Positions 1 to 6,501 of a DNA stretch of 6,501 bases are shown here, piece after piece; positions within the stretch are counted from its first letter, which is position 1, and each line of letters opens with the position of its first letter. The position numbers and the translations under genes were made by a program. The stretch spans positions 1 through 6,501 of the forward strand of contig SLDN01000136.1 of NCBI GenBank assembly GCA_007125275.1. The letters run 5' to 3'. The notes below the pieces were generated by a model that searched no databases, was not told where the DNA came from, and worked only from the letters and a program-made list of their open reading frames with translations. This DNA is from Bacteroidales bacterium. Lineage in GTDB: Bacteria; Bacteroidota; Bacteroidia; Bacteroidales; UBA7960.

Positions 1-2372
1 GGGCGGGGCAGCGTGTGGCCATTTGTGAACAGCTCGAAGATCCGAAGCAGACAAAAACGATTGTCAAGCGCGGTGTTACGGAGCTGGTAACGCCCGGTAT
101 CTCCTTCAGCGACAAAGTACTTGACCATAAGGAAAACAACTTTCTGGGTGCCCTGCATTTTTCTGCAAACATTACAGGGCTTGCGCTGCTGGATGTGTCA
201 ACCGGCGAATTTTTGTGCGATCAGGGCAACAGAGAATACATCGACAAGCTGCTACAAAGCTTCCGCCCCAGCGAAGTGGTGGTGCAAAAGAAACACCTTA
301 AGCTGATGCGGGAAACATTTCCCGGAAAATACCATATCAGCACCCTCGACGACTGGGTATATACCCGCGATTTTGCAGATGATTTGCTGCTTAAACAATT
401 TGAAACCATCTCCTATAAGGGATTTGGCATCGAAGAACTGACTGAGGGCATCGTTGCCGCAGGTGCTGTGATGCAGTATTTGCAGGAAACACGCCACGAT
501 CAGCTTGCCCATATAAACCGCATTTCGCGTATTGATGAAAGCCAGTTTGTATGGCTGGACAAATTTACGATCCGCAACCTGGAGATTCTCGATTCAGCCA
601 ATGAAGATGCTACCACCTTAAAGGATGTCCTGGATCATACCATCTCGCCCATGGGCAGCAGGCTGCTGAAAAGGTGGATCATATTGCCTCTCAGGGATAA
701 GGCCCTGATAACAGAGCGACACGATGTAGTTGAGTTTTTCCTGGAGAATACTGATACCGCTGAAGCCATTGCCGGCTATTTGAGGCAGGTAGGAGATCTT
801 GAACGCCTGATCTCCAAAGTGGCGGTCGGCAAAGTCAACCCGCGCGAGCTGGTGCAGATACAGAAAGCCCTGGCAGCTCTTGTGCCACTCAGGGAATTAT
901 GCATGGAAAGCGAGTCGGTGTCATTGAAAAAAGCCGCCGACCAGATGAATCCCTGCACCTACATTCGTGAACGCATTGCCAGGGAGATCAAAGAAGAGCC
1001 TTCAGCCCTCATAACAAAAGGAAACGTAATAGCTGAAGGCGTTTCTGAGGATCTGGATGAGCTGCGAAACATTGCTTTTTCAGGGAAAGACTACCTCGCC
1101 AGGCTCCGTCAAAGAGAGATCGAAAGAACCGGCATCCCTTCCATAAAAATATCATACAATCAGGTTTTTGGATACTATCTGGAGGTCACCAACACCCACA
1201 AGGATAAGGTGCCTGATGACTGGCAGCGCAAACAAACGCTGACCAACGCAGAGCGATACATCACGCCGGAGCTGAAGGAATATGAGGAGAAGATCCTAAG
1301 TGCTGAGGAGAAAATTCTTCAGCTTGAGGATCGCTTGTTTCGCGAGCTTGTAATAGCAGTGGCAGAGTATGTGGAACCCATCCAGGTCAATGCCAATGTC
1401 ATTGGCCGCATCGACTGCCTGTTGTGTTTTGCTGTCATCGCGCGCCAGTATCGCTATGTGCGTCCCGAAATCAACGATACTTTTGTGCTGGACATCAAGG
1501 GAGGCAGGCATCCTGTTATTGAGCATCAGCTGCCACCCGGCGAGGAGTATGTGGCCAATGATGTGTGGCTGGATAATGAGACCCAGCAGATCATCATCAT
1601 TACAGGGCCGAATATGTCAGGGAAATCTGCTTTGTTGAGGCAGTGCGGCCTCATCGTACTTCTGGCCCAGATGGGATGCTTTGTGCCGGCCGACAGTGCG
1701 TCCATCGGTGTGGTTGACAAGATCTTTACGCGTGTGGGAGCTTCTGATAACATCTCTTCAGGAGAGTCAACCTTTATGGTTGAAATGAATGAAACTGCCA
1801 GCATTTTGAATAATATCTCAGATCGTAGCCTCATATTGCTTGATGAGATCGGGCGTGGCACCAGTACCTACGATGGCATCAGCATTGCCTGGGCGATTGC
1901 TGAGTTTTTACACGAGCATCCGTTGTTCCGTGCCAAAACCCTTTTTGCCACTCACTACCACGAGCTGAATGAGATGGCGGAGTCTTTCAACAGGATCAAA
2001 AACTATAATGTGTCGGTGAAAGAGATTCGCAATAATGTGATTTTTCTGCGCAAGCTGGTGCCCGGTGGCAGCGAACATTCTTTTGGGATTCACGTAGCCC
2101 GGATGGCCGGAATGCCATCATCAGTCATAGAACGAGCCAAAAGCTTGCTGGTACATCTGGAAAAAACGCACAGCCACGATGAGCTGATGGGAAAGGGCAA
2201 GAATGTGACCGGGAGAAAAAAGCAGGATGATTTTCAGCTAAGCTTCTTCCAGCTTGATGATCCGCTGCTGGAGCAAATCAAAGAAGACATTCTTAATACA
2301 GACATCAACACATTGACCCCTGTAGAAGCCCTGATGAAGCTTAATGAGATAAAAAGGCTGCTGGGCAAATAA
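1..2372 (+). CDS. mutS: DNA mismatch repair protein MutS, 5'-truncated by window edge
   Basis: MutS recognises base mismatches and small loops in DNA and, with MutL, starts methyl- or nick-directed repair. The reading frame is open from the window edge (first full codon at 3, [10 protein letters not shown]). The GTG at 15 is therefore an internal Val codon, not the start. The N-terminal mismatch-binding domain with its Phe-x-Glu motif lies outside. Numbering from that GTG, I see the connector and core/lever domains (about 40-370), the clamp and returning lever (about 370-480, with [18 protein letters not shown] at 411-428), then the ATPase: Walker A GPNMSGKS 531-538, STFMVEM 585-591, Walker B LILLDE 606-611 running into GRGTSTYDG, and the conserved His of THYHEL near 647. 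A QLSFF sequence at 741-745 matches the beta-clamp-binding motif, and the last 25 residues match the C-terminal dimerisation segment. These features separate it from MutS2. About 785 visible residues plus the missing end fit the usual 850-880. Confidence 0.97.
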   Translation, partial: AGQRVAICEQLEDPKQTKTIVKRGVTELVTPGISFSDKVLDHKENNFLGALHFSANITGLALLDVSTGEFLCDQGNREYIDKLLQSFRPSEVVVQKKHLKLMRETFPGKYHISTLDDWVYTRDFADDLLLKQFETISYKGFGIEELTEGIVAAGAVMQYLQETRHDQLAHINRISRIDESQFVWLDKFTIRNLEILDSANEDATTLKDVLDHTISPMGSRLLKRWIILPLRDKALITERHDVVEFFLENTDTAEAIAGYLRQVGDLERLISKVAVGKVNPRELVQIQKALAALVPLRELCMESESVSLKKAADQMNPCTYIRERIAREIKEEPSALITKGNVIAEGVSEDLDELRNIAFSGKDYLARLRQREIERTGIPSIKISYNQVFGYYLEVTNTHKDKVPDDWQRKQTLTNAERYITPELKEYEEKILSAEEKILQLEDRLFRELVIAVAEYVEPIQVNANVIGRIDCLLCFAVIARQYRYVRPEINDTFVLDIKGGRHPVIEHQLPPGEEYVANDVWLDNETQQIIIITGPNMSGKSALLRQCGLIVLLAQMGCFVPADSASIGVVDKIFTRVGASDNISSGESTFMVEMNETASILNNISDRSLILLDEIGRGTSTYDGISIAWAIAEFLHEHPLFRAKTLFATHYHELNEMAESFNRIKNYNVSVKEIRNNVIFLRKLVPGGSEHSFGIHVARMAGMPSSVIERAKSLLVHLEKTHSHDELMGKGKNVTGRKKQDDFQLSFFQLDDPLLEQIKEDILNTDINTLTPVEALMKLNEIKRLLGK

Positions 2373-2392
2373 GATTAGTTCCGGTAGCCCAG
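2351..2392 (-). terminator. Weak possible terminator for the ompH-end transcript
   Basis: CTGGGC (2361-2366) and GCCCAG (2387-2392) can pair as a 6-bp GC-rich stem across the mutS/ompH junction, with a loop of 20 bases. On the minus strand the stem is followed after five bases by TTTTT (2355-2351). The long loop and the gap before the T tract make this a poor intrinsic terminator. No better one is seen between the two convergent stops. Confidence 0.2.
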
Positions 2393-2890
2393 ACGCTGCA
2401 GCACGTCATCGCTAAGGTCGTAGCGCACATCGGTGAATATCATGGCGGTGCCGCCTGCCTTATCAAAGATGACCGCATAGTTGCCCCTGTCGGCAATTTG
2501 CTCTACGGCTTCGAATATTCTGTCCTGGATGGGTTGAATGAGCTCTTGTCTTTTGGCAAAAAGCTCTCCTTCGCGGCCAAAGCGGCGCATCTGCAAATCT
2601 TTTGCTTCCCTTTCTTTTCCGATGATCTCATCTTCGCGCTGCCGCTTCATTTCTTCCGGCAACAAAGGTGCCTCAGCCTGGTACTGCCTGTAAAGGTTAT
2701 CGATTTCAGAAAATTTGTTCTCTATCTCCGTTTGCCATTCTATTGATAACTGTTCAATCTCCCTTTCCGCAGCCTGGTATTCAGGGATGTTATCCAGGAT
2801 GTATTCCGTGTCAACGTAGGCAAATCTTTGGCCAAAAGCAGTAAATGATAGTGCTGTTGCCAGTAAAACCAATGCAAATTGTTTTTTCAT
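2375..2890 (-). CDS. OmpH/Skp-family periplasmic chaperone
   Basis: The 171-residue product is a Skp/OmpH-family periplasmic chaperone, expected to bind unfolded outer-membrane proteins on their way to the BAM complex. Residues 1-20 form a signal peptide (MKKQ, a hydrophobic stretch, then Ala-Phe-Gly before Gln21). The mature start RFAYVDTEYIL, followed by NIPEY, is the family's first strand and helix start. Residues about 37-130 are highly charged, heptad-like helix, as in the tentacle arms of Skp. The end (YAVIFDKAGG, then IFTD and a final LGY) is the closing strand and helix typical of the Bacteroidota copy beside bamA. It lies 81 bp downstream of bamA on the same strand and ends 2 bp from the convergent mutS stop. 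The ATG at 2888-2890 is favoured because the signal peptide starts directly there; no clear Shine-Dalgarno sequence precedes it, which is normal in this phylum. I leave the symbol blank because skp and ompH are used inconsistently. Confidence 0.92.
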   Translation of the reverse strand: MKKQFALVLLATALSFTAFGQRFAYVDTEYILDNIPEYQAAEREIEQLSIEWQTEIENKFSEIDNLYRQYQAEAPLLPEEMKRQREDEIIGKEREAKDLQMRRFGREGELFAKRQELIQPIQDRIFEAVEQIADRGNYAVIFDKAGGTAMIFTDVRYDLSDDVLQRLGYRN

Positions 2891-2911
2891 ATGATTGTGT
2901 TTTGTTTACGC

Positions 2912-2940
2912 ATAAAATACTTTTCAAAATTCATGCCAAA
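2912..2940 (-). promoter_or_regulatory. Possible internal promoter in front of ompH
   Basis: In the 81-bp gap between bamA and ompH the minus strand reads TTTG (2940-2937), 17 bases, then TATTTTAT (2919-2912). This partly matches the Bacteroidota TTTG / TAnnTTTG promoter, with two mismatches in the second box. Predicted initiation is about 14 bases before the ompH ATG, a plausible leader length for the phylum. If real, it would let ompH be expressed apart from bamA. The match is weak and the region AT-rich. Confidence 0.25.
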
Positions 2941-2971
2941 CGCGAAAGGCTAAGTATTTCCGGGTAATTGC

Positions 2972-5473
2972 CTAGTCAATCGTTTGTCCGATTGAGAAGT
3001 GGAACTGTCCACCACCTGAGCCCGGTCTTCCGGGAATCTCGTCAAAGCCGTAACCGTAATCGATGCCCATCAGGCCAAACATGGGTAAAAATATCCTCAC
3101 ACCGACTCCTGCCGACCGCTTAAAGTCAAAGGGGTTAAAGGACCTTAGGTCGCTCCAGGCGTTACCTCCTTCAGCAAATGCCAGGGCATAAATTGTGGCC
3201 ATGGGGTTCAGGGATACCGGATAACGGAGCTCCATCGTGTATTTGCCGTAAGAGTTTGCACCGATGAAATCACCGCGCGCATCAGTGGGTGTAAGGGAGT
3301 AGTTAGTATAACCACGTAAGGCGATGATCTCGCGGCCATCGATTTCCCAGCCCGACAAGCCGTCACCGCCAAGGTAAAACCTTTCAAAGGGCGGATATCC
3401 TATGTCTGAATTAAAGAACCCAAGGAATCCAAACCGGATCCTCGCGGTGATGATCAGGTCGCCGACGATGGGTGCGTACCAGTTGCCTCTGAATTTCCAT
3501 TTGTGATATTCGAGCCACTTATATTTATCCTGAGGCTCAGCACCCTCAAAGTTTTCGCCTGTAATAAGCGAGTAGGGAGGCGTGATTTGCAGTGAAGTTG
3601 ATACCTCAGACCCGGTTCGTGGGAAAAGGGTTGCATCAATAGAGCTTCGTCCCAGTACAATGTTATAGCTGAGGTTGTTCGACTGTCCATTGTCAAAGAT
3701 GAAACGAATTGGGCTTTTGAAAATGTCGTAATGCTGGTAGTTGATAAACTGTTGTAAAAAGAAATAGTCATCGGGCCATGTCAGTCTTTTGGCCAATCCA
3801 ACAGATGAACCGATAATTGAGTAATAACCGTAATCACCTTCGGCATCACGGATATTTGATCTGTGTCGGGTTTGGTAAAACGACACACTGAGTGAATTGG
3901 GTTTTCTGCCTCCCAGCCAGGGTTCCACAAAAGAGGCACTGTAAGACATATAACCAACGCCATAAGTTTGGGCACGCAATGAAAGCCTTTGACCATCGCC
4001 GGTGGGCAGGGGCCTCCATGCTTCTCTGTTAAAGAGGTTTCGTGTTGAGAAATTATTGAAGGAGATACCGATGGTGCCGATGATTCGGTTGGCACCCCAT
4101 CCGCCTGACAGCTCGATCTGGTCAGAGGAGGTTTCCTCCACGATATATTCGAGGTCGACGGTGTTGTCGGCCGGGTTGGGCAGGGGGTTCACGTTTATTT
4201 TCTCCTGGTCAAAGAAGCCCAGCTGGATGATCTCACGCTGGCTTCGGATGATGGCTGATCTGCTGAACAGTTGTCCGGGCCTTGTGCGGATCTCGCGCAT
4301 GATCACGTGGTCGTTGGTGCGTGTGTTTCCTCTGATCGTAACCCTGTTGATGCGAGCCTGTTCTCCTTCATAAATCCTGATTTCCATATCAATGGAATCG
4401 TTTTCTACTGCTGTTTCTACCGGATCCAGATTGAAAAACAAGTAACCAATGTCCATGTAAAGCGAGCTTACATCGCCCTCTTCCATATTCATGAAAAGGT
4501 TTTTTTCCAGCTTGTTGTGGTTGTAGACATCACCTGGACGGATGTTAAGCACCTCATTGAGGGTTTCTGCAGGATAAACCGTATTGCCTACCCAGTCTAT
4601 GTTCCTGAAATAATAAGTTGGCCCTTCATAAATATGTATGTCGATCTCTATCCTGTCATCATCAACAAAATAAATAGAGTCCCTAAGGATGGTTGCATCT
4701 CTTTTGCCCAACTCGTTATAGCGGTCAAGCAGCATAACTTTGTCTTCCTCAAAATCATTTTCCACGAGCTTTGAAGAAGAGAAAATGAATCGCAGGCTTC
4801 GCTCTCTGGTGTTTTTGAGGATTCGTTTGACCTGCCGGTCTGACAGCACCTCATTGCCATAGATGTTGACATTTCGGATCCGCGTTCTGTTGCCCCTTTC
4901 GATGTCAAATTCAAGAATCATGCTGTTGACTCTTGTGGTGTCTTCCATTTGCCTGATTTCGACCCGTGGTCTGAGGAAGCCTTTTTCAATGTAGTAATCT
5001 TTGATGGCGCTTTCAGCTCTGAACAGCAGGCTTTCTGTAACCACGTCGCCCCTGGTCAGATTTAGCTTTTCCTGCAGGTTGTCGGCATCGGAGCGTCGGG
5101 CGCCGATGAATTCATAACGTGTAAGCCTTGGCCTTTCTTTGAGCTCGATGTCAAGGAAAATGATGTTGTCCTGGATGGATGTAACCCCAATGCTTACGTC
5201 CCTGAAAAGGTCTTGCCGCCAAAGACTATTGATGGCATTTGAGATGTCTTCTCCGGGCACGGTAATGGTTTGACCGACGTTAAGACGGGTAACCATAATA
5301 ACTACATTGTCTTCGATATATTCGGTTCCGGAAACTGAAATACCACCAATCTCGTATTCCCGGGGGTTGTTATAGTCGATAACGATTTGCTCGCCTGTGA
5401 GTACTTGCTGCGCAAGTGTGCTGACAGGGAAAAAGGATGATATTAGCAGAAAAAAGATAAGATTCTTATACAT
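2972..5473 (-). CDS. bamA: Outer membrane protein assembly factor BamA (Omp85)
   Basis: BamA is the central subunit of the machine that folds and inserts beta-barrel proteins into the outer membrane. The 833-residue product has a signal peptide (residues 1-21, cut likely after Thr-Leu-Ala before Gln22) and five POTRA repeats at about 39-112, 116-193, 197-284, 286-370 and 373-447. Most open with a strand of the type ISVSGT, VNIYGN, IDWVGN or VTIRGN. A 16-strand barrel domain occupies about 451-833. The loop-6 RGY motif characteristic of Omp85 proteins is at 720-722 (ALRGYTNYS), preceded by FYLGGDGLSGWE. Five POTRAs separate it from TamA (three) and from two-partner secretion transporters (two). 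The C-terminus FHFSIGQTID lacks the usual last aromatic residue. The gene starts 5 bp after the uppS stop and is followed by ompH, which acts in the same pathway. A stable essential role is expected from the family; the sequence itself shows an intact frame with TAG stop. Confidence 0.97.
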   Translation of the reverse strand: MYKNLIFFLLISSFFPVSTLAQQVLTGEQIVIDYNNPREYEIGGISVSGTEYIEDNVVIMVTRLNVGQTITVPGEDISNAINSLWRQDLFRDVSIGVTSIQDNIIFLDIELKERPRLTRYEFIGARRSDADNLQEKLNLTRGDVVTESLLFRAESAIKDYYIEKGFLRPRVEIRQMEDTTRVNSMILEFDIERGNRTRIRNVNIYGNEVLSDRQVKRILKNTRERSLRFIFSSSKLVENDFEEDKVMLLDRYNELGKRDATILRDSIYFVDDDRIEIDIHIYEGPTYYFRNIDWVGNTVYPAETLNEVLNIRPGDVYNHNKLEKNLFMNMEEGDVSSLYMDIGYLFFNLDPVETAVENDSIDMEIRIYEGEQARINRVTIRGNTRTNDHVIMREIRTRPGQLFSRSAIIRSQREIIQLGFFDQEKINVNPLPNPADNTVDLEYIVEETSSDQIELSGGWGANRIIGTIGISFNNFSTRNLFNREAWRPLPTGDGQRLSLRAQTYGVGYMSYSASFVEPWLGGRKPNSLSVSFYQTRHRSNIRDAEGDYGYYSIIGSSVGLAKRLTWPDDYFFLQQFINYQHYDIFKSPIRFIFDNGQSNNLSYNIVLGRSSIDATLFPRTGSEVSTSLQITPPYSLITGENFEGAEPQDKYKWLEYHKWKFRGNWYAPIVGDLIITARIRFGFLGFFNSDIGYPPFERFYLGGDGLSGWEIDGREIIALRGYTNYSLTPTDARGDFIGANSYGKYTMELRYPVSLNPMATIYALAFAEGGNAWSDLRSFNPFDFKRSAGVGVRIFLPMFGLMGIDYGYGFDEIPGRPGSGGGQFHFSIGQTID

Positions 5474-5478
5474 TATTA

Positions 5479-6243
5479 TTAGTTTGTTTCATCAGGTTTT
5501 GGTATTACCCGGGGTGTTTCTATCTTGCCGAAGCGGCGTTCCCGGCGTTGATAGTCAATGATGGCCTGGTACAGATGTTTTCTTCTGAAGTCGGGCCAAA
5601 ATACAGGTGTGAAGTACAATTCGGTATATGCCATTTGCCACAGCATAAAGTTGCTGAGGCGCAATTCTCCGCTGGTACGTATCAGCAGGTCAGGGTCGGG
5701 GATGTCTGCCGTTTCCATTGCGGCATGGACCATCTCGTCATCGATTTGGTCAGGGCTGATGATGCGGTTGGCCACTTTTTCGGCAATTTTCCGGGTGGCA
5801 TTTACGATCTCCCACCTGGCGCTGTAGCTGAGGGCTACGGTTACGATCAGCTTGCTGTTTCCGGCTGTGAGCTCGATGGCTTCAGCCAGTTTTTCACGGC
5901 AGCGGGCAGGCAGCGACTCCAGGTCTCCGATGGCTTGCAACCTTACACCGTTTTCGTTGAGCTCGGGTGTTTCGTTGGTGATTGCCTGTACCAGCAAGTC
6001 CATCAAGGTTTCCACTTCAATAAGCGGGCGGCACCAGTTTTCGGTAGAGAAAGCAAAGAAGGTCAGGTAGGGAACCCCGATCTCAGCTGCAGCCTTCACG
6101 GTGTCACGCACAGACTCAACACCACTTTCATGGCCAAAAATGCGCTCTTTGCCGCGCTGCTTAGCCCAACGGCCATTGCCGTCCATAATGAGGGCAATGT
6201 GCTGAGGAAGATTATCAAGGTCGACGTGCTGCTTTAAATCCAT
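5479..6243 (-). CDS. uppS: Isoprenyl transferase (cis-prenyltransferase, undecaprenyl diphosphate synthase type)
   Basis: This cytoplasmic enzyme adds isopentenyl diphosphate units in cis to farnesyl diphosphate, making the polyprenyl diphosphate that becomes the lipid carrier for peptidoglycan and surface glycans. The 254-residue product carries the family motifs in order: HIALIMDGNGRWA (15-27, with the catalytic Asp at 21), GHESG (37-41), FAFSTENW followed by CRP (63-73), ALSYSARWEIVNA (137-149), and RTSGELRLSNF (189-199) running into LWQMAYTELYF and WPDF. Length matches the family (about 245-260). Small departures are Cys71 where Asn is common, and SYSAR where many bacteria have NYGGR; neither removes a known catalytic residue. 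The ATG at 6241-6243 is the first possible start because an in-frame TGA lies three codons upstream (6250-6252). It sits between a DUF6089 gene and bamA, the common Bacteroidota order, and is probably cotranscribed with bamA. Confidence 0.97.
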   Translation of the reverse strand: MDLKQHVDLDNLPQHIALIMDGNGRWAKQRGKERIFGHESGVESVRDTVKAAAEIGVPYLTFFAFSTENWCRPLIEVETLMDLLVQAITNETPELNENGVRLQAIGDLESLPARCREKLAEAIELTAGNSKLIVTVALSYSARWEIVNATRKIAEKVANRIISPDQIDDEMVHAAMETADIPDPDLLIRTSGELRLSNFMLWQMAYTELYFTPVFWPDFRRKHLYQAIIDYQRRERRFGKIETPRVIPKPDETN

Positions 6244-6256
6244 TCTGTTTCAATAA

Positions 6257-6284
6257 ATTATACCTGGGCAAAAAGTGGCACAAA
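6257..6284 (-). promoter_or_regulatory. Possible promoter in front of uppS
   Basis: On the minus strand a TTTG (6284-6281) is followed after 18 bases by TATAAT (6262-6257). This resembles the Bacteroidota arrangement of a TTTG box near -33 and a TA-rich box near -7, though the second box fits TAnnTTTG only partly. Initiation would fall a few bases before the uppS ATG, giving a very short leader. It lies in the 100-bp gap after the DUF6089 stop, the natural place for a promoter that drives uppS, bamA and ompH. AT-rich gaps produce such matches easily. Confidence 0.25.
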
Positions 6285-6297
6285 TTTCCGAATTTGT
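6280..6297. repeat. Perfect 7-bp inverted repeat in the uppS leader
   Basis: ACAAATT (6280-6286) and AATTTGT (6291-6297) form a perfect dyad around a 4-base centre. The dyad overlaps the TTTG box of the candidate uppS promoter. It could be an operator or a small hairpin, but it is AT-rich and no T tract follows it on either strand, so a terminator is unlikely. Chance is possible. Confidence 0.35.
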
Positions 6298-6343
6298 AAC
6301 GACAAAACAAAGAAAATCAAAAAGGTTTATAAAAATTTTAATC

Positions 6344-6501
6344 TTAAAGGTTATGATTCGGGCACGGCGGACGGCTTCTGTCAAGGAATTTATAGGTACA
6401 TGTTAAACCCAAAACCGAATACCAGTCGTTATTTTTTGGATTTCCTTTTAAGCTCACCATATCAAGGTAGTCAGTACCATACCGATTCAATAATGGAGCC
6501 C
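6344..6501 (-). CDS. C-terminal end of a DUF6089-family outer-membrane protein, 5'-truncated by window edge
   Basis: Only the last 51 codons are in the window (first full codon 6499-6497, TAA stop at 6346-6344). The visible peptide contains TDYLDMVS at residues 9-16, GNPKNNDWYS at 19-28, LGLTCTYKF at 30-38, and a short basic/proline tail with a Cys (residues 39-51). The TDYLD-x-VS, then GNP-x-x-x-DWY, then G-x-T-x-T-Y-K-F pattern, and a polar tail with a CP pair, is what I recall for the C-terminal strands of DUF6089 proteins, predicted small outer-membrane beta-barrels of Bacteroidota. The position directly upstream of uppS on the same strand is where such genes usually lie. The other two minus frames here meet stops early, which supports this one. 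No function is established for the family beyond its predicted location; a role in envelope assembly is inferred from the neighbours. Confidence 0.8.
   Translation of the reverse strand, partial: APLLNRYGTDYLDMVSLKGNPKNNDWYSVLGLTCTYKFLDRSRPPCPNHNL

Noticed and set aside
15..17. GTG as a mutS start codon
   Set aside because: The frame stays open upstream to the window edge and encodes Ala-Gly-Gln-Arg before Val-Ala-Ile-Cys-Glu-Gln, which aligns to the interior of MutS near residue 90 in E. coli, so the true start is outside.
1605..1631. Walker A of MutS reading GPNMSGKSA instead of GPNMGGKST, as a sign of a defective ATPase
   Set aside because: The Lys and Ser that bind phosphate and magnesium are kept, and the SGKSA form is common in Bacteroidota MutS.
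1526..1861. 111-codon minus-strand open frame opposite the MutS ATPase region
   Set aside because: The plus strand here encodes the Walker A to Walker B block of MutS; the antisense product has no recognisable features.
2945..2975. AGGC/GCCT pairing just after the bamA stop as a terminator
   Set aside because: Only four base pairs with a long loop and no following T tract; too weak to call.
4002..4774. Two overlapping plus-strand open frames of 123 and 167 codons inside bamA
   Set aside because: Both are antisense to the intact BamA POTRA/barrel coding region, lack recognisable domains and are composition shadows.
5548..6237. 229-codon plus-strand open frame opposite uppS
   Set aside because: It lies wholly antisense to a clearly recognisable uppS, shows no family motif, and such mirror frames are common opposite coding sequence with biased third positions.
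6320..6360. Repeated AAAGGTT in the AT-rich gap near the DUF6089 stop
   Set aside because: Only two copies of about seven to eight bases in AT-rich sequence, one inside the end of the coding frame; expected by chance.

Overview
The window looks like an ordinary housekeeping stretch from a member of the Bacteroidota. The evidence is the minus-strand order DUF6089-type protein, isoprenyl transferase (uppS), bamA, ompH/skp-like chaperone, which is a well-known arrangement in that phylum. Supporting signs are the Bacteroidota-style Walker A in MutS (GPNMSGKSA), leader regions without clear Shine-Dalgarno sequences, and TTTG / TA-rich promoter-like boxes rather than TTGACA. I cannot place it to genus. 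I see no mobile element, CRISPR array, tRNA, rRNA or phage gene.

Layout. Positions 1-2372 (+) hold mutS without its first roughly 80-90 codons. Two bases after its stop, the minus-strand envelope cluster begins, convergent to mutS. Read in its own direction, that cluster is: the C-terminal 51 codons of a DUF6089-family outer-membrane protein (6501-6344), a 100-bp gap, uppS (6243-5479), a 5-bp gap, bamA (5473-2972), an 81-bp gap, and one ompH (2890-2375). There is no gene-free stretch longer than about 100 bases.

How the genes fit together. UppS makes the polyprenyl diphosphate lipid carrier for peptidoglycan and surface-polysaccharide precursors. BamA inserts beta-barrel proteins into the outer membrane. 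The OmpH/Skp-like protein is a periplasmic chaperone that would hold unfolded barrels for BamA. The DUF6089 protein is itself probably a small outer-membrane barrel. The four minus-strand genes therefore form an envelope-biogenesis unit. MutS (mismatch repair) is functionally unrelated and is only a convergent neighbour.

No previously undescribed system could be supported here. The points worth a second look are modest: the unlisted DUF6089 fragment, a single ompH where a tandem pair is common, an unusual BamA C-terminus, non-conserved tetramer-contact positions in MutS, and a short perfect inverted repeat in the uppS leader.
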